A DNA stretch of 64,000 bases from Nioella sp. MMSF_3534 (GCF_030732985.1 NZ_JASHJX010000004.1:62001-126000); one strand, 5' to 3'. Positions 42,793-52,303 are shown, numbered from the stretch's first letter. The notes: a model not told the origin generated them from the letters alone. A program made the numbers and translations.

Positions 42793-44531
42793 TCGATCGA
42801 CGCCTTGTCGCGTTTGTCGGATGTGGCGGCAACGATCGGGCTGATCACACCCCGGCATTTCACGTTGACACAGGCCGTCTTGCCGCTGGCGATGGCGCGT
42901 CTCAGGGCCGGGGCCAGCTCTTCGCGCCGCGTGACCAGTTCGCCATGCCCGCCCAACCCCTCGAACATCGCGTGGAACGGAATGTCGCGGAAATCGGTGG
43001 CGAAATGGCGGCCATTCGCAAAGAGACGCTCCTGCTGCTGCGAAATGCAGTCCAGCCCGCCATTGTTGTCGATCACCACCACGATGGGGCGGTTTTCCTG
43101 AAAGCAGGCCTCGATGGACAGGCCGCCCGACAGGAACGCACCGTCGCCCGAGACCAGAACCACCGTCTTGTCGGGATGCACGCTTTTGGCCGACATTGCA
43201 AAGGACACGCCGACCCCGAGCAGGCTGTAATTGCCCGGATGCAGGATGCCGCCCAGTTTCCGGCCGCGCTTGGCGGCGATATTGGTGGCGATCTCGTTCC
43301 AGAAATGCGTGTTGCCGCCATCGAAGACCAGCCAATCGCCATCCGCCATTTCGGCCTGAACATCGACGGCCAGTTGCAGAGGGTGCATCTTGCGGCCCTC
43401 AGTAATGTCGCGGGCGCGCTCTTCCTCCAGATGGTTGGTCCATTCCTGCACCCAGTCCGCGCGACGCTGCTGTTGCAGGGCAAACCAGCTGTCCCAGCTT
43501 TGATCAATCCCCGCCAGGGCGTCGAGAAACGCGCCGGGATCGGAGAGCAGCGGCATGTCTGCGCCGTGGTTGTAGTCCAGTTCCTCATGGCTGCCATTCA
43601 CGCAGATCAGCGTGGTTCCCGCCGGAATGAAAGGCGGGTTTCCGAAATTCATCTGGTTGTCCAGCCGGCAGCCGACCATGACCACCACATCCGCCTCGTG
43701 GATTGCGGGCTTTGACGGGTGAAACTGGTGGAAATCGGCCAGCCCGATATAGCACTCGGTTTCCTCGCCCAAATTTTTGGTGTGGTAGGGCACGTTATAG
43801 ACCGGAATGCGCAGCTTGTTGCCCGACGCGGCCAGGTTCCTTTCGGATTTCGACCACCAGACGCCGTGCCCGGCGATGATCACCGGGCGTTCGGCACGCC
43901 TGATTGTGTCCAGCACCGGCGCAAGCGCCGCAGGGTCTGGCCAGGCGCGCGGCACAGGCTGTGCGGTGCGATTGAAAGGGCGCTCGTCGCGGCCCGCATC
44001 CTCGTCGAAAGACGAGAACATGATATCGACCGGCAGGCTCAGATGGACCGGGCCGGGATAGCCGGTGGTTGCGGCCTTCCAGGCACGGTCCACGAATTCG
44101 CTGATGCGGTTGCCGTCGACGATCTGTTCGGAATACTTGGTCAGCGGCGCGGCAATCGCGACATCGTCGATTTCCTTGAACCCGCCCGCGCCTTGTCGCT
44201 TCAGCGTGGAGGACCCGGTCACGAAGATGACCGGAGACCGCTCTCCCCACGCTTCCAGCATCGCTGGAACCGCGTTGGCAAAGCCTTCCGGCCCCACGAG
44301 GCAGAGCGTCGGTTTGCGGGTGATCCGCGCGTGCCCGTCCGCCAGATGACCGGCGATCTGTTCATGCGGGCAGTTGATCACCGGCATCTGGCATTCCATG
44401 AAGCCCTCCAGCGCCGGGTTGCAGAACCCGCCCGCAAGGGTAAAGGCGTGCTCCACCCCCTTTTCCTTGAATGCCCGGGCCAGCAACGCGCCGCCCCTGA
44501 TCTGATGCTTGGCTGTCATGTGCTGTTCCAT
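42789..44531 (-). CDS. Thiamine diphosphate-dependent enzyme (acetolactate synthase/decarboxylase family)
   Basis: 580-residue three-domain ThDP enzyme. Seen: the catalytic Glu in NCPHEQIAGHLADGHARI, the central domain, and the ThDP/Mg motif VLVSGDGAFLSGGLSIEACF with NN after the usual spacing (VVVIDNNGG). This family includes acetolactate synthase, benzoylformate, oxalyl-CoA and sulfopyruvate decarboxylases. The neighbouring hydroxy-acid oxidase would supply a 2-oxo acid for decarboxylation. Start 44531 is used; 44519 is also possible. Cofactor family sure, substrate unknown. Confidence 0.85.
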   Translation of the reverse strand: MEQHMTAKHQIRGGALLARAFKEKGVEHAFTLAGGFCNPALEGFMECQMPVINCPHEQIAGHLADGHARITRKPTLCLVGPEGFANAVPAMLEAWGERSPVIFVTGSSTLKRQGAGGFKEIDDVAIAAPLTKYSEQIVDGNRISEFVDRAWKAATTGYPGPVHLSLPVDIMFSSFDEDAGRDERPFNRTAQPVPRAWPDPAALAPVLDTIRRAERPVIIAGHGVWWSKSERNLAASGNKLRIPVYNVPYHTKNLGEETECYIGLADFHQFHPSKPAIHEADVVVMVGCRLDNQMNFGNPPFIPAGTTLICVNGSHEELDYNHGADMPLLSDPGAFLDALAGIDQSWDSWFALQQQRRADWVQEWTNHLEEERARDITEGRKMHPLQLAVDVQAEMADGDWLVFDGGNTHFWNEIATNIAAKRGRKLGGILHPGNYSLLGVGVSFAMSAKSVHPDKTVVLVSGDGAFLSGGLSIEACFQENRPIVVVIDNNGGLDCISQQQERLFANGRHFATDFRDIPFHAMFEGLGGHGELVTRREELAPALRRAIASGKTACVNVKCRGVISPIVAATSDKRDKASIE

Positions 44532-44536
44532 GTCTT

Positions 44537-45742
44537 TCAATAGGCTGTCAGGGCGGTCCGCGCCGCCGGTTTTGGCTTGGGCATGTCTGAAGCGTCGGCA
44601 AGGATCCCGGCGCTGACCGAACCGATATCGGTCAGTCCCACTTGCGCCAGCGTCAGGCTGGTTTCCTCGGCCAATATGCGGATCAGGGCCGTGAGGCCGC
44701 GCGCGCCTTCGGCCCCGAGCGCATAGAGCAGCGGGCGACCCAGCATCACGAAATCCGCCCCACGCGCCAAGGCTTTGACGATGTCTTCGCCATTGCGCAG
44801 GCCGCTGTCGAAGATCAGCGGATAATCCGGGCCGACTGCGGCGCGAATGCGCGGCAGCAGGTCGATGGCGGCAGGCACGCTGTCCAATTGCCGCCCGCCA
44901 TGGTTCGAGACCTGGATCGCATCCACCCCCGCCGCCTGGATGCGCCGCGCATCCGGGGGGGAACCGACGCCCTTGACGATCAGCCGGCCCGGCCACAGGT
45001 CGCGCAAACGATCCAGAAACGCCCAATCCGCCCCGGCGCGGCTGGCGCTGCGGTCAAACCTTGTGGCCGTCGCGCTGGTCGAGAAATTGCGCGGCTCTGG
45101 CGCGCCGTTCCGCAGCATCGAGAGGGACCAACTCGGATGGCTGGCAAAATCCCACAAAAGCCGGGGCGTCATGCGAAACGGCATCTGGAACCCGTTGCGC
45201 AGGTCGCGGGTGCGGCGTGCCACCTGCGGGACATCCACGGTCAGGATCAGCGTGTCATAGCCCGCCACCTTCGCTCGATGGACCATATCCAGCGATTGCT
45301 CCATCGACGCGCCGACATAAAGCTGAAACCACGCATGATCCCCGGCCCAGGACCGCATCTCCTCGATAGAGCTTGATGCCGCCGAAGACAGGCAGAGCGG
45401 AATGTCGAAGCGGCTTGCCGCGCGGGCCAGTGCCCGGTCGGCGTCGGGATGGGTCAGGTTGCACATGCCCATGGGCGCGATCCCGAAGGGAAGGCCATGC
45501 CTCCGCCCCAGAAACCGGGTTTCCAGACGACGCGCGCCGACATTTTCAAGCACACGCGGTTGCAGGGTGATCTCGTCAAAGCGGGTCTGGTTGCGGGCGG
45601 TCGCCACCTCGCGCCCCGCCGCGCCTTCGATGAAATCGAAGATGACGCGCGGCAGGCGTTTCTGCGCGATCCTGCGGGCATCCTCGGTGCAGAAGATGCG
45701 AGATCGGTCGGTGTTGGTCGGACGGGCGATGGCGGCCCCCTG
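44537..45742 (-). CDS. FMN-dependent alpha-hydroxy-acid oxidase, start unclear
   Basis: About 400 residues in an open frame that begins after TGA at 45743-45745. Seen: the conserved N-terminal region TEDARRIAQKRLPRVIFDFI (in frame, upstream of GTG 45607), FGIAPMGMCNL, the FMN motif DAIQVSNHGGRQLDS with the catalytic His, and DSGLRNGEDIVKALARGAD. Family members oxidise lactate, mandelate or glycolate to 2-oxo acids. No ATG, GTG or TTG precedes the conserved N-terminus inside the frame; the only well-placed ATG (45760, with an AAGG ribosome-binding site) is followed by the in-frame TGA at codon 6. Confidence 0.8.
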   Translation of the reverse strand, partial: QGAAIARPTNTDRSRIFCTEDARRIAQKRLPRVIFDFIEGAAGREVATARNQTRFDEITLQPRVLENVGARRLETRFLGRRHGLPFGIAPMGMCNLTHPDADRALARAASRFDIPLCLSSAASSSIEEMRSWAGDHAWFQLYVGASMEQSLDMVHRAKVAGYDTLILTVDVPQVARRTRDLRNGFQMPFRMTPRLLWDFASHPSWSLSMLRNGAPEPRNFSTSATATRFDRSASRAGADWAFLDRLRDLWPGRLIVKGVGSPPDARRIQAAGVDAIQVSNHGGRQLDSVPAAIDLLPRIRAAVGPDYPLIFDSGLRNGEDIVKALARGADFVMLGRPLLYALGAEGARGLTALIRILAEETSLTLAQVGLTDIGSVSAGILADASDMPKPKPAARTALTAY

Positions 45743-45828
45743 TCAGCTCTGCGGTTTCATGCCAACACCTTAGACCGGCTGCAAAATTCCGGGCCAATCG
45801 AAATTGATCCGGCACCTATTCAGGCAGG

Positions 45829-47862
45829 CTATGAATCGGCCTGTTGCTGCCGGTGCAAGTCGTCCAGCGGGATGTGGCAACGGATTGCGTGGCCGTCGTC
45901 GCGGGTCTGCCACGGGGGGGTGTCGGTGTCGCATCTTGCGCCGATCTTGCGCGGGCAGCGGCGCTGGAACGGGCAGCCCTTCGCGGGCGGCGACAACTCG
46001 ATCACGTCATCGGCGGTCAGCTTGGGCGCGGTGTCGGGGTCGGGCTCCAGCACGGCACCAAGCAGCACCTCGGTATAGGGATGCGAGGGCAGCGCGTAGA
46101 CTTCAGCCGACGGCCCGATTTCGCACAGCCGCCCCTGGTAGAGAACGGCAACCCGGTCCGACAGCGCCCGCACCACCGCCAGATCGTGCGAGACGAAGAC
46201 ATAGGTCGTGCCCTGCGCGGCCTTGAGGTCGTTCAGAAGTTCCAGCACCGCCGCCTGAACCGACACGTCGAGCGCCGATGTCACCTCGTCACACAGCACC
46301 AGATCGGGGTTTGCCGCAAAGGCGCGGGCAACGGCGACGCGCTGCTTCTCGCCGCCCGACAACTGGCTCGGCAGTCGGTCGAGGTAGTGGCCGCCAAGGC
46401 GGACCCGTTCGAGGATCTCGACGCAACGATCCTGCAGGGCGGTGCCAGACAGGCCGAAATAGAGCTTCAGCGGCTGTTCGAGGATCTCCGCGATGGTGTG
46501 GCGCGGGTTGAGGCTGTCATCGGGGTTCTGGAAGATCAATTGGATGCGGCGCAGGTGATCGGGCCCGCGCTGTTCGACGGATCGCGGCAGCGGCGCGTCG
46601 CCGTCGAAGCGGATCTCGCCACCCGCGGGCGGCAGAAGCCCGGCAATGGTTTTCAGGATCGTCGACTTGCCACTGCCGGACTCGCCCACCAGCCCAAGCG
46701 TCTCGCCCTTCGCGATACTGATCGTGATGTCATCGACGGTGGCAGGCCGCGTATCCTCGCGCCCGCGCAGCCGGTCCAGAAGGCCGGGTCTGGAATAGCG
46801 GATCTCCAGATCCTGAAGGGACAGGACGGGGGCGGTTCCCGCCTCGGCCCGCGCGGCGTGATCGCCTTGCGAGCTCATCGGCAGGGTATCGGCCCGGTCG
46901 GCATGGTGGCAGCGCACCGGCGCGCCCCCCGGTCCGGGGGCAAGCATCGGTCGGGTGGCGCGGCAGAGGTCGCTGGCCAGCGCGCAGCGATCCACGAAGG
47001 CGCAGCCATCGCCCGCCCCGCCCGGGGCCGGGGGACGGCCGCCAAGGGCCATGGGCAGATGTGGATCGCTGAGTTTGGGGATCGAGGCCAGAAGGCCGCG
47101 CGCATAGGGATGCGTCGGCGCGGTCAGCACCTGCCGGGCGCTGCCCTCCATCACCACCTCGCCCGCATACATCACCACCACCCGGTCACAGACCCGCGCA
47201 ATCGCGCCAAGGTCATGGCTGACATAGACCATGGCCATGCCGGTTTCGCGCGCCAGATCGCGCAGAAGTTCGAGGATATGGGCCTGCGTGGTGACGTCCA
47301 ATCCCGTGGTCGGCTCATCGAGCAGCAGGGCGCGCGGCTCGCCCGCCAGCGCCATGGCGATGGCAACCCGCTGCTGTTGCCCGCCCGACAGCTCATGCGG
47401 ATAGCGGCGGGTGATCGTCTGCGGATCGGGCAGGCGCACCTGCCCCAGAAGCTCCAGCACACGGTCGGGAAACTGCGCCGGGTCAAGGCGGCTGTGCAGG
47501 CGCAGCGCCTCGGTCAGTTGCGCGCCGATGCGCAGGGTGGGCGTCAGCGACTGGCCCGAATTCTGCGGGATCAGCGCCAGTTGGCCACCGCGAAGCGTCT
47601 CAAGCTCCCGGCGTTTCAGGGCGAACATGTCGTGGCCTTCGAAACGCGCGGTGCCGCCAAGCACCCGAAGCCCGCGTTTGAGATAGCCCATGGCCGCCAG
47701 CGCCACGGTGCTCTTGCCCGATCCGCTTTCGCCGACAAGACCGATGCTTTCGCCGGGCCGCACCGTCAGGTCGATGTTGCGCAGCACCGGCAGGGTGTGC
47801 CCGGCGCGGCCGGTGAAGCCGATGGACAGGTCGGACAATTGGATGACGGGAGTATCGGTCAT
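45829..47862 (-). CDS. Peptide/nickel-type ABC transporter, fused double ATPase (DppD-DppF)
   Basis: 677 residues with two complete ABC domains. First: Walker A GLVGESGSGKSTVALAAMGY and signature YPHELSGGQQQRVAIAMALA; second: GESGSGKSTILKTIAGLLPP, LSGGEKQRVAVARAFA, each followed by the oligopeptide C-terminal region with a cysteine cluster (DGCAFVDRCALASDLCRAT; CPFQRRCPRKIGARC). The ATG at 47862 lies one base from the permease stop. Part of the leftward transporter operon. Confidence 0.93.
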   Translation of the reverse strand: MTDTPVIQLSDLSIGFTGRAGHTLPVLRNIDLTVRPGESIGLVGESGSGKSTVALAAMGYLKRGLRVLGGTARFEGHDMFALKRRELETLRGGQLALIPQNSGQSLTPTLRIGAQLTEALRLHSRLDPAQFPDRVLELLGQVRLPDPQTITRRYPHELSGGQQQRVAIAMALAGEPRALLLDEPTTGLDVTTQAHILELLRDLARETGMAMVYVSHDLGAIARVCDRVVVMYAGEVVMEGSARQVLTAPTHPYARGLLASIPKLSDPHLPMALGGRPPAPGGAGDGCAFVDRCALASDLCRATRPMLAPGPGGAPVRCHHADRADTLPMSSQGDHAARAEAGTAPVLSLQDLEIRYSRPGLLDRLRGREDTRPATVDDITISIAKGETLGLVGESGSGKSTILKTIAGLLPPAGGEIRFDGDAPLPRSVEQRGPDHLRRIQLIFQNPDDSLNPRHTIAEILEQPLKLYFGLSGTALQDRCVEILERVRLGGHYLDRLPSQLSGGEKQRVAVARAFAANPDLVLCDEVTSALDVSVQAAVLELLNDLKAAQGTTYVFVSHDLAVVRALSDRVAVLYQGRLCEIGPSAEVYALPSHPYTEVLLGAVLEPDPDTAPKLTADDVIELSPPAKGCPFQRRCPRKIGARCDTDTPPWQTRDDGHAIRCHIPLDDLHRQQQADS

Positions 47863-47863
47863 G

Positions 47864-48757
47864 TCACACCGGGGCCTTCTGTGCGCGGTCGATGCCAAGC
47901 GCCTTGGCCAGCGCGTCCGCCGTGAGGTTGATGCCGATGATCAGCGTCGACAGCGCGATGACCGGCCCCAGAACGCCCCAGGGCGCGAAGGACATGAAAC
48001 CGCGCGCATCGGCGATCATCAGGCCCCAGTCGGGCGTCGGCGGTGAAACCCCGAAGCCGAGAAACGACAGCGACGAGAAGGCCAGCAGCATCCAAGACCA
48101 GCGCATCGCGCCTTCCACCATCAGCGCGTCGAGCACATTGGGCAGGAGTTCCTTGCGCATGATCGTCATGCGGCTCTGCCCGCGCGCCCGCGCGGCGGCG
48201 ACGAAATCGCGCGCCACCACGTCATGGGTCGCGGCACGGGCGATGCGGATCACGGGGATGCCGTAGAAGAAGGCGAGCGTGGGGATCAGCACCTCGATCC
48301 CGGTGCCGAAGGTCACGATCAGGACCAGCATCTTCAGGATCCATGGCAGCGACAGGAAAGCATCGACGAAGCGCATCATGACCTCGTCCACCCGTCCGCC
48401 GATGAGGCCGAAGAAGATGCCCACCAGGCCACCCCAGGCCACGGCAATGGGGGTGGCGATACCGGTGACCAGAATGGCCTCGCGCCCGCCTTGAATGGTG
48501 CGGCTGAACACATCGCGGCCCAGGTGGTCGGTGCCCAGCCAATGCACCCCGTCGGGGCCCGTCAGCATCATCGCGGCATTCATCGTGCGATAGTCGAAGG
48601 GCGCGATATAGGGGCTGATGACGGCCAGAATCAGGTGAAACAGCACGAGGCTCAGCCCCACCGCCCCCGAGGGGCGGGAGGTCACGTCGCGCAGCACCGA
48701 CAGGGTGCGGCCAAGGTGCGAATTCTGCGGGATCGAGGCAAGGCTCATGTCCGTCAT
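47864..48757 (-). CDS. Peptide-type ABC transporter permease (DppC-like)
   Basis: 297-residue inner-membrane permease. Seen: five or six hydrophobic segments, TDHLGRDVFSRTIQGGREAI and the EAA loop near VARDFVAAARARGQSRMTI. Overlaps the DppB-like gene by four bases. Confidence 0.92.
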   Translation of the reverse strand: MTDMSLASIPQNSHLGRTLSVLRDVTSRPSGAVGLSLVLFHLILAVISPYIAPFDYRTMNAAMMLTGPDGVHWLGTDHLGRDVFSRTIQGGREAILVTGIATPIAVAWGGLVGIFFGLIGGRVDEVMMRFVDAFLSLPWILKMLVLIVTFGTGIEVLIPTLAFFYGIPVIRIARAATHDVVARDFVAAARARGQSRMTIMRKELLPNVLDALMVEGAMRWSWMLLAFSSLSFLGFGVSPPTPDWGLMIADARGFMSFAPWGVLGPVIALSTLIIGINLTADALAKALGIDRAQKAPV

Positions 48758-49710
48758 TTCCTCGTGTAAAGGGTGCGCAGGCGCGGATTGGCGACCATGG
48801 TCAGAAGGTCGGCGGTCAGGTTCACGCCGACGTAGACCGTGGCCACGATCAGGGCGATGGCCTGCACAACCGGCAGATCACGGTCGGAGATCGCGTCGAT
48901 CATCATCCGGCCAAGACCCGGATAGTTGAACACCACCTCGATCACCACGACCCCGCCCAGTAGCCAGGCGATGGTCAGCGCCACGACGTTGATTGCAGGA
49001 AGCAGCGCATTGGGCAGGGCATGGCGAAATACGATGCGCCAGTAAGGCACGCCCTTCAGCGTGGCCATCTGCACGTAATCGCTGTTCATCACCTCGATGA
49101 CCGAGGAGCGGACGGTGCGCAGGATATGGGCTGTCATCACCATGGCCAGCACCACCACCGGCAGGATAATTTCGGGGAAAAACTCGGATGCGGGCGCATT
49201 GGCCGAGGTCAAAACAATCCCCGGCAGCCAGCCAAGCCAGACAGAGAAGACAAGGATCAGCACGGTGGCGGATACGAATTCGGGGATGGTCATGGCGAAG
49301 ATTGCGCCGGTCGACAGCACAAGGTCGACGGGCCGGTCGCGCCAGAGGCCCGACACGACACCAAGGAAGATGGCGGTCGGCACGCCCACGATCAGCGCGC
49401 AGGCGGCCAGCAGCAACGAATTCTGTAGCCGTGCGCCAACCATCTCGGCAATGGACCGCTGGCCATTTGCGGACACGCCAAGATCGCCACGCAGCGCATC
49501 TGACGCCCAATCGAGGTATCGCACGACGGCGGGACGGTTGAGGTCCAGTTCCTCGCGGCAGTTTTCCAGCACCCGCCCCTGCGCTTCGCGTTCGAGGAAG
49601 GCGGTGCAGGCGTCGCCGGGTAGGATCTCGACCCCCGCGAAGATGATCATGGACACGATGGCCACCGTGATCGCACCCAGAAACAGGCGCCGAAGAAACA
49701 TCTGCAGCAT
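48754..49710 (-). CDS. Peptide-type ABC transporter permease (DppB-like)
   Basis: 318-residue permease. Seen: the N-terminal LRRLFLGAITVAIVSMIIFA, the EAA loop (YVQMATLKGVPYWRIVFRHA) and multiple transmembrane segments. Translated with the DppC-like partner. Confidence 0.92.
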   Translation of the reverse strand: MLQMFLRRLFLGAITVAIVSMIIFAGVEILPGDACTAFLEREAQGRVLENCREELDLNRPAVVRYLDWASDALRGDLGVSANGQRSIAEMVGARLQNSLLLAACALIVGVPTAIFLGVVSGLWRDRPVDLVLSTGAIFAMTIPEFVSATVLILVFSVWLGWLPGIVLTSANAPASEFFPEIILPVVVLAMVMTAHILRTVRSSVIEVMNSDYVQMATLKGVPYWRIVFRHALPNALLPAINVVALTIAWLLGGVVVIEVVFNYPGLGRMMIDAISDRDLPVVQAIALIVATVYVGVNLTADLLTMVANPRLRTLYTRK

Positions 49711-49742
49711 CGTTGTGCCACCCGCCCTTTAAAGAAAGAAGC

Positions 49743-49772
49743 CCCTCCGCCCCGGTCTGGCGGGGCGGAGGG
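49743..49772 (-). terminator. Hairpin between binding-protein and permease genes (attenuator)
   Basis: Eleven-base perfect stem (49743-49753 with 49762-49772, GC-rich, eight-base loop), followed on the minus strand by a T-rich stretch. It lies 16 bases beyond the binding-protein stop. Partial termination here would lower permease expression relative to the binding protein. Confidence 0.75.
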
Positions 49773-49787
49773 CATGGTTTCAGCCGA

Positions 49788-51269
49788 TCACTCGTCGACC
49801 GTGATCAGATGCCACCGCACGGCATCGTTCTTGACCTCGTCAAGATTGTGCACGCGAGAGGACACACCGACCAGACGGGTCACGTGATAGGGGATCAGCG
49901 TGCCTGCGGTTTCCTGAAGATGCTCCTGCGCCTGAACATAGAGCGCGCGACGGGCTTCGAAATCCAGCTCGCGGCGGGCAGCGGCCAGCAGGGCGTCGAA
50001 AGCTTCGTCCTGATAGAAGGACTCGTTCCAGCGCGCCGTGGACAGGTAGATTTCATGCAGGGCCTGATCCGCGGGGCGTTCGTTCCAGCGGGTGGCCGAC
50101 ACATCTTCATGCATCCAGACCTCGGACCAATAGCCATCGGTCGGGGCCTGAACCACATTCACGCGGATGCCGGCAGCGGCGGCCTGCTGCTGATAGGCGA
50201 CAGCCAGCGTCGGCCAAGTGGGTTCCAGCGTGGCGACATGCACGTCGATGTCGATGCCGTCGGGATAGCCCGCCTCGGCCAGCAACGCACGGGCGCCCTC
50301 GATATCCTGCGGGCAGGACAGGTCGGCGCGATACTGGTCGTTGGGTTCCACCGGCGTGTCACAGGCAACGATGCCGCCACCGCCAAGCACCAGATCCACC
50401 AGTTCCTGGCGATCCGCGACCATCCGCACCGCCTGGCGCACGCGCAGGTCGTTGAAGGGTTCCACATCGGTGCGGAACACCAGACCGCGCCAGTTGCCGG
50501 TCGGGATTTCCTGAATGGTGAACCGGTCAGAGTTCTGGAACATCACGCTTTGCTGTGCGGTGATCCCGCGTTCCATGTCGATCTGACCGCCAAGCAGCGC
50601 CTGCAGGCGGGCCTGACCATCGGGAATGCCGATGATCTCCATCCGGGCGACGCCCGGCGCGCCTTCCCAGTAGTCGGGGTTGGCGACCAGAACGGTGGTG
50701 CCTTCCGCGTCGAAGGTTTCGACCATGAAGGGGCCGGTGCCGATGCCGGTGGTGGCGATCGTATCGCCGGACCCTTCGGGGATCATCCGCAGCCGGTAGT
50801 CCATCAGCTGCAAGGGCAGGTCGGCGAAGGGCGTGTCCAGCGTGATCTGAACGGTCATGTCGTCCAGCGCCTCGACCGCTTCGATCATGGCGATGGCGGA
50901 CCGGGCGGGGCTGTCCATCTCGGGGTCCAGCACGCGGTTCAGCGAATAGAGAACATCGGCGGCTTCAAAGGTGGAGCCATCATGGAACGTCACGCCGTCG
51001 CGCAGGCTGAGAGTCCAGACCGTGGCGTCCTCGTTCGCCGACCATTCAGTTGCCAGATCGGGGCTTGGGCGGCCATCAAGGCCGGGGCGGACCAGGCGGC
51101 TCATGATCTTTTCGGTGATCTGGAAAATCCGCCCATTCGAAATCGGGTCGAGGCTGGATTGTGCGCCAAAGCCATATTCATGCGCCTGACGGAAGGTTCC
51201 GCTTTGCGCCATGGCCATGGGGCTGGCCAGCAGCACGGCCGCCGTCGCTAGTGCAATTATTCGTTTCAT
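49788..51269 (-). CDS. Peptide-type ABC transporter substrate-binding protein
   Basis: 493-residue SBP_bac_5 periplasmic binding protein. Signal peptide MKRIIALATAAVLLASPMAM with AMAQ cleavage. Seen: TEWSANEDATVWTLSLRDGV, VTFHDGSTFEAADVLYSLNR, and the IMDY-like lobes. ATG 51269 was chosen by the signal peptide and AGGGAGGAAG ribosome-binding site. First gene of the leftward transporter operon. Confidence 0.92.
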   Translation of the reverse strand: MKRIIALATAAVLLASPMAMAQSGTFRQAHEYGFGAQSSLDPISNGRIFQITEKIMSRLVRPGLDGRPSPDLATEWSANEDATVWTLSLRDGVTFHDGSTFEAADVLYSLNRVLDPEMDSPARSAIAMIEAVEALDDMTVQITLDTPFADLPLQLMDYRLRMIPEGSGDTIATTGIGTGPFMVETFDAEGTTVLVANPDYWEGAPGVARMEIIGIPDGQARLQALLGGQIDMERGITAQQSVMFQNSDRFTIQEIPTGNWRGLVFRTDVEPFNDLRVRQAVRMVADRQELVDLVLGGGGIVACDTPVEPNDQYRADLSCPQDIEGARALLAEAGYPDGIDIDVHVATLEPTWPTLAVAYQQQAAAAGIRVNVVQAPTDGYWSEVWMHEDVSATRWNERPADQALHEIYLSTARWNESFYQDEAFDALLAAARRELDFEARRALYVQAQEHLQETAGTLIPYHVTRLVGVSSRVHNLDEVKNDAVRWHLITVDE

Positions 51270-51459
51270 GTCTTCCTCCCTTGTGCGGCATTTGATCGGG
51301 TCCGGCGCCGCCAGGCCGAATAAGCGATTGTTCTTGTCAGTGCTGTTTTCCGTCAAACCGAAAGAAAAGCGGTCATGGATACAGAAAACTTCATCTATCG
51401 TCGAAGTCATCGCCGGTGGTCCCGACCGAAAGTGTCAAAGGCCGGGCGGGATCAGACAA

Positions 51460-51495
51460 ATTCGTTTTTCTCGGGAACGTATGTGTCAAACGAAT
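51460..51495. promoter_or_regulatory. Inverted repeat in the divergent promoter region
   Basis: Arms ATTCGTTT (51460-51467) and AAACGAAT (51488-51495) are exact inverse complements around a 20-base spacer. It lies between the binding-protein gene and the peptidase gene. The 280-base gap (51270-51549) otherwise shows no gene. Confidence 0.35.
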
Positions 51496-51549
51496 ACATG
51501 CGTAGACCAAGCCGTGCTAAACCGGGTCTGGCAACCGAAAAGGGGCAAC

Positions 51550-52197
51550 ATGCACGGCGGCTATCATGTCATAGCAATAGGCGGTGGCGGCTTCACCCAT
51601 GGCGCGGATCCAGAGCTCGATCTGTTCTGCCTGAAGGGTCTGCCGGAACGGCCACACCTCGGATTCATCGGGGCCGCATCACGGGACGACCCGGTCAAGA
51701 TTGCCCGGTTCCACACGCGGTTTGCAGATCTGGCGGGGTCTCTGTCGCATCTGCCTATGGGCGCCGGTTCGGCACAGGCCGCTGCATGGGCCGCTTCGCT
51801 GGACCTGATCTATGTCGGCGGAGGAAACACCGCCCGGCTTGTCAGCCATCTGCGGGAAACGGGCATCGCAGACGTGCTGGCGGAGGCTACGGTGAAGGGC
51901 ACGGTGCTGGCCGGGGTCAGTGCAGGAGCGGCCTGCTGGTTCGACAAGGTGCTGACGGATTCGCTTGGAAACGGATTGCGCCCGATGGACGGTTTGGGAA
52001 TCGTGCCGGGATCCTGCTGTCCGCACTATTCCACGGAACCCCTTCGACAAACCGCGTTTCCCGAGGCCATCGCGCGGGGCGATCTGCCCGCGGGATATGC
52101 CATTGATGACGGTGCAGCCATCCGCCTGATCTCGTCAGGGGAAGCGGAGGTATTCTCCGCCCGCATGAACGCCGGCGCAAGGCGGCTGCCCAAGTAG
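51550..52197 (+). CDS. Peptidase E-like (S51 family) hydrolase
   Basis: 215-residue S51 peptidase, class I glutamine amidotransferase fold. Seen: VIAIGGGGFTHGADPELD, IYVGGGNTARLVSHLRE, the nucleophile Ser in VLAGVSAGAACWF and the CPHYST region with the His. Peptidase E cleaves Asp-X dipeptides. It diverges from the peptide-type transporter. Confidence 0.85.
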   Translation: MHGGYHVIAIGGGGFTHGADPELDLFCLKGLPERPHLGFIGAASRDDPVKIARFHTRFADLAGSLSHLPMGAGSAQAAAWAASLDLIYVGGGNTARLVSHLRETGIADVLAEATVKGTVLAGVSAGAACWFDKVLTDSLGNGLRPMDGLGIVPGSCCPHYSTEPLRQTAFPEAIARGDLPAGYAIDDGAAIRLISSGEAEVFSARMNAGARRLPK

Positions 52198-52221
52198 GCA
52201 CCGATGAAGGGCCGCCTTGCG
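52176..52221. terminator. Hairpin spanning the peptidase stop codon
   Basis: Eleven-base arms CGCAAGGCGGC (52176-52186) and GCCGCCTTGCG (52211-52221) are exact inverse complements, with a nested TGCC/GGCA stem in the loop. It may end transcription of both converging genes, but no T-run follows. Confidence 0.45.
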
Positions 52222-52303
52222 GGATGATCCTGCACTTCCGGAAAAAACGGCGTCGCGCTTTGCGACACTTGCCAGGCAATCACTGCAGCGGGCCAGCCAG
52301 ATG

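Noticed and set aside
45844-47925. 693-codon frame opposite the double ATPase gene
   Set aside because: Antisense shadow of a protein with two full sets of ABC motifs.
49713-51251. 512-codon frame opposite the peptide-binding protein
   Set aside because: Antisense shadow; the sense frame has a signal peptide and SBP_bac_5 motifs.
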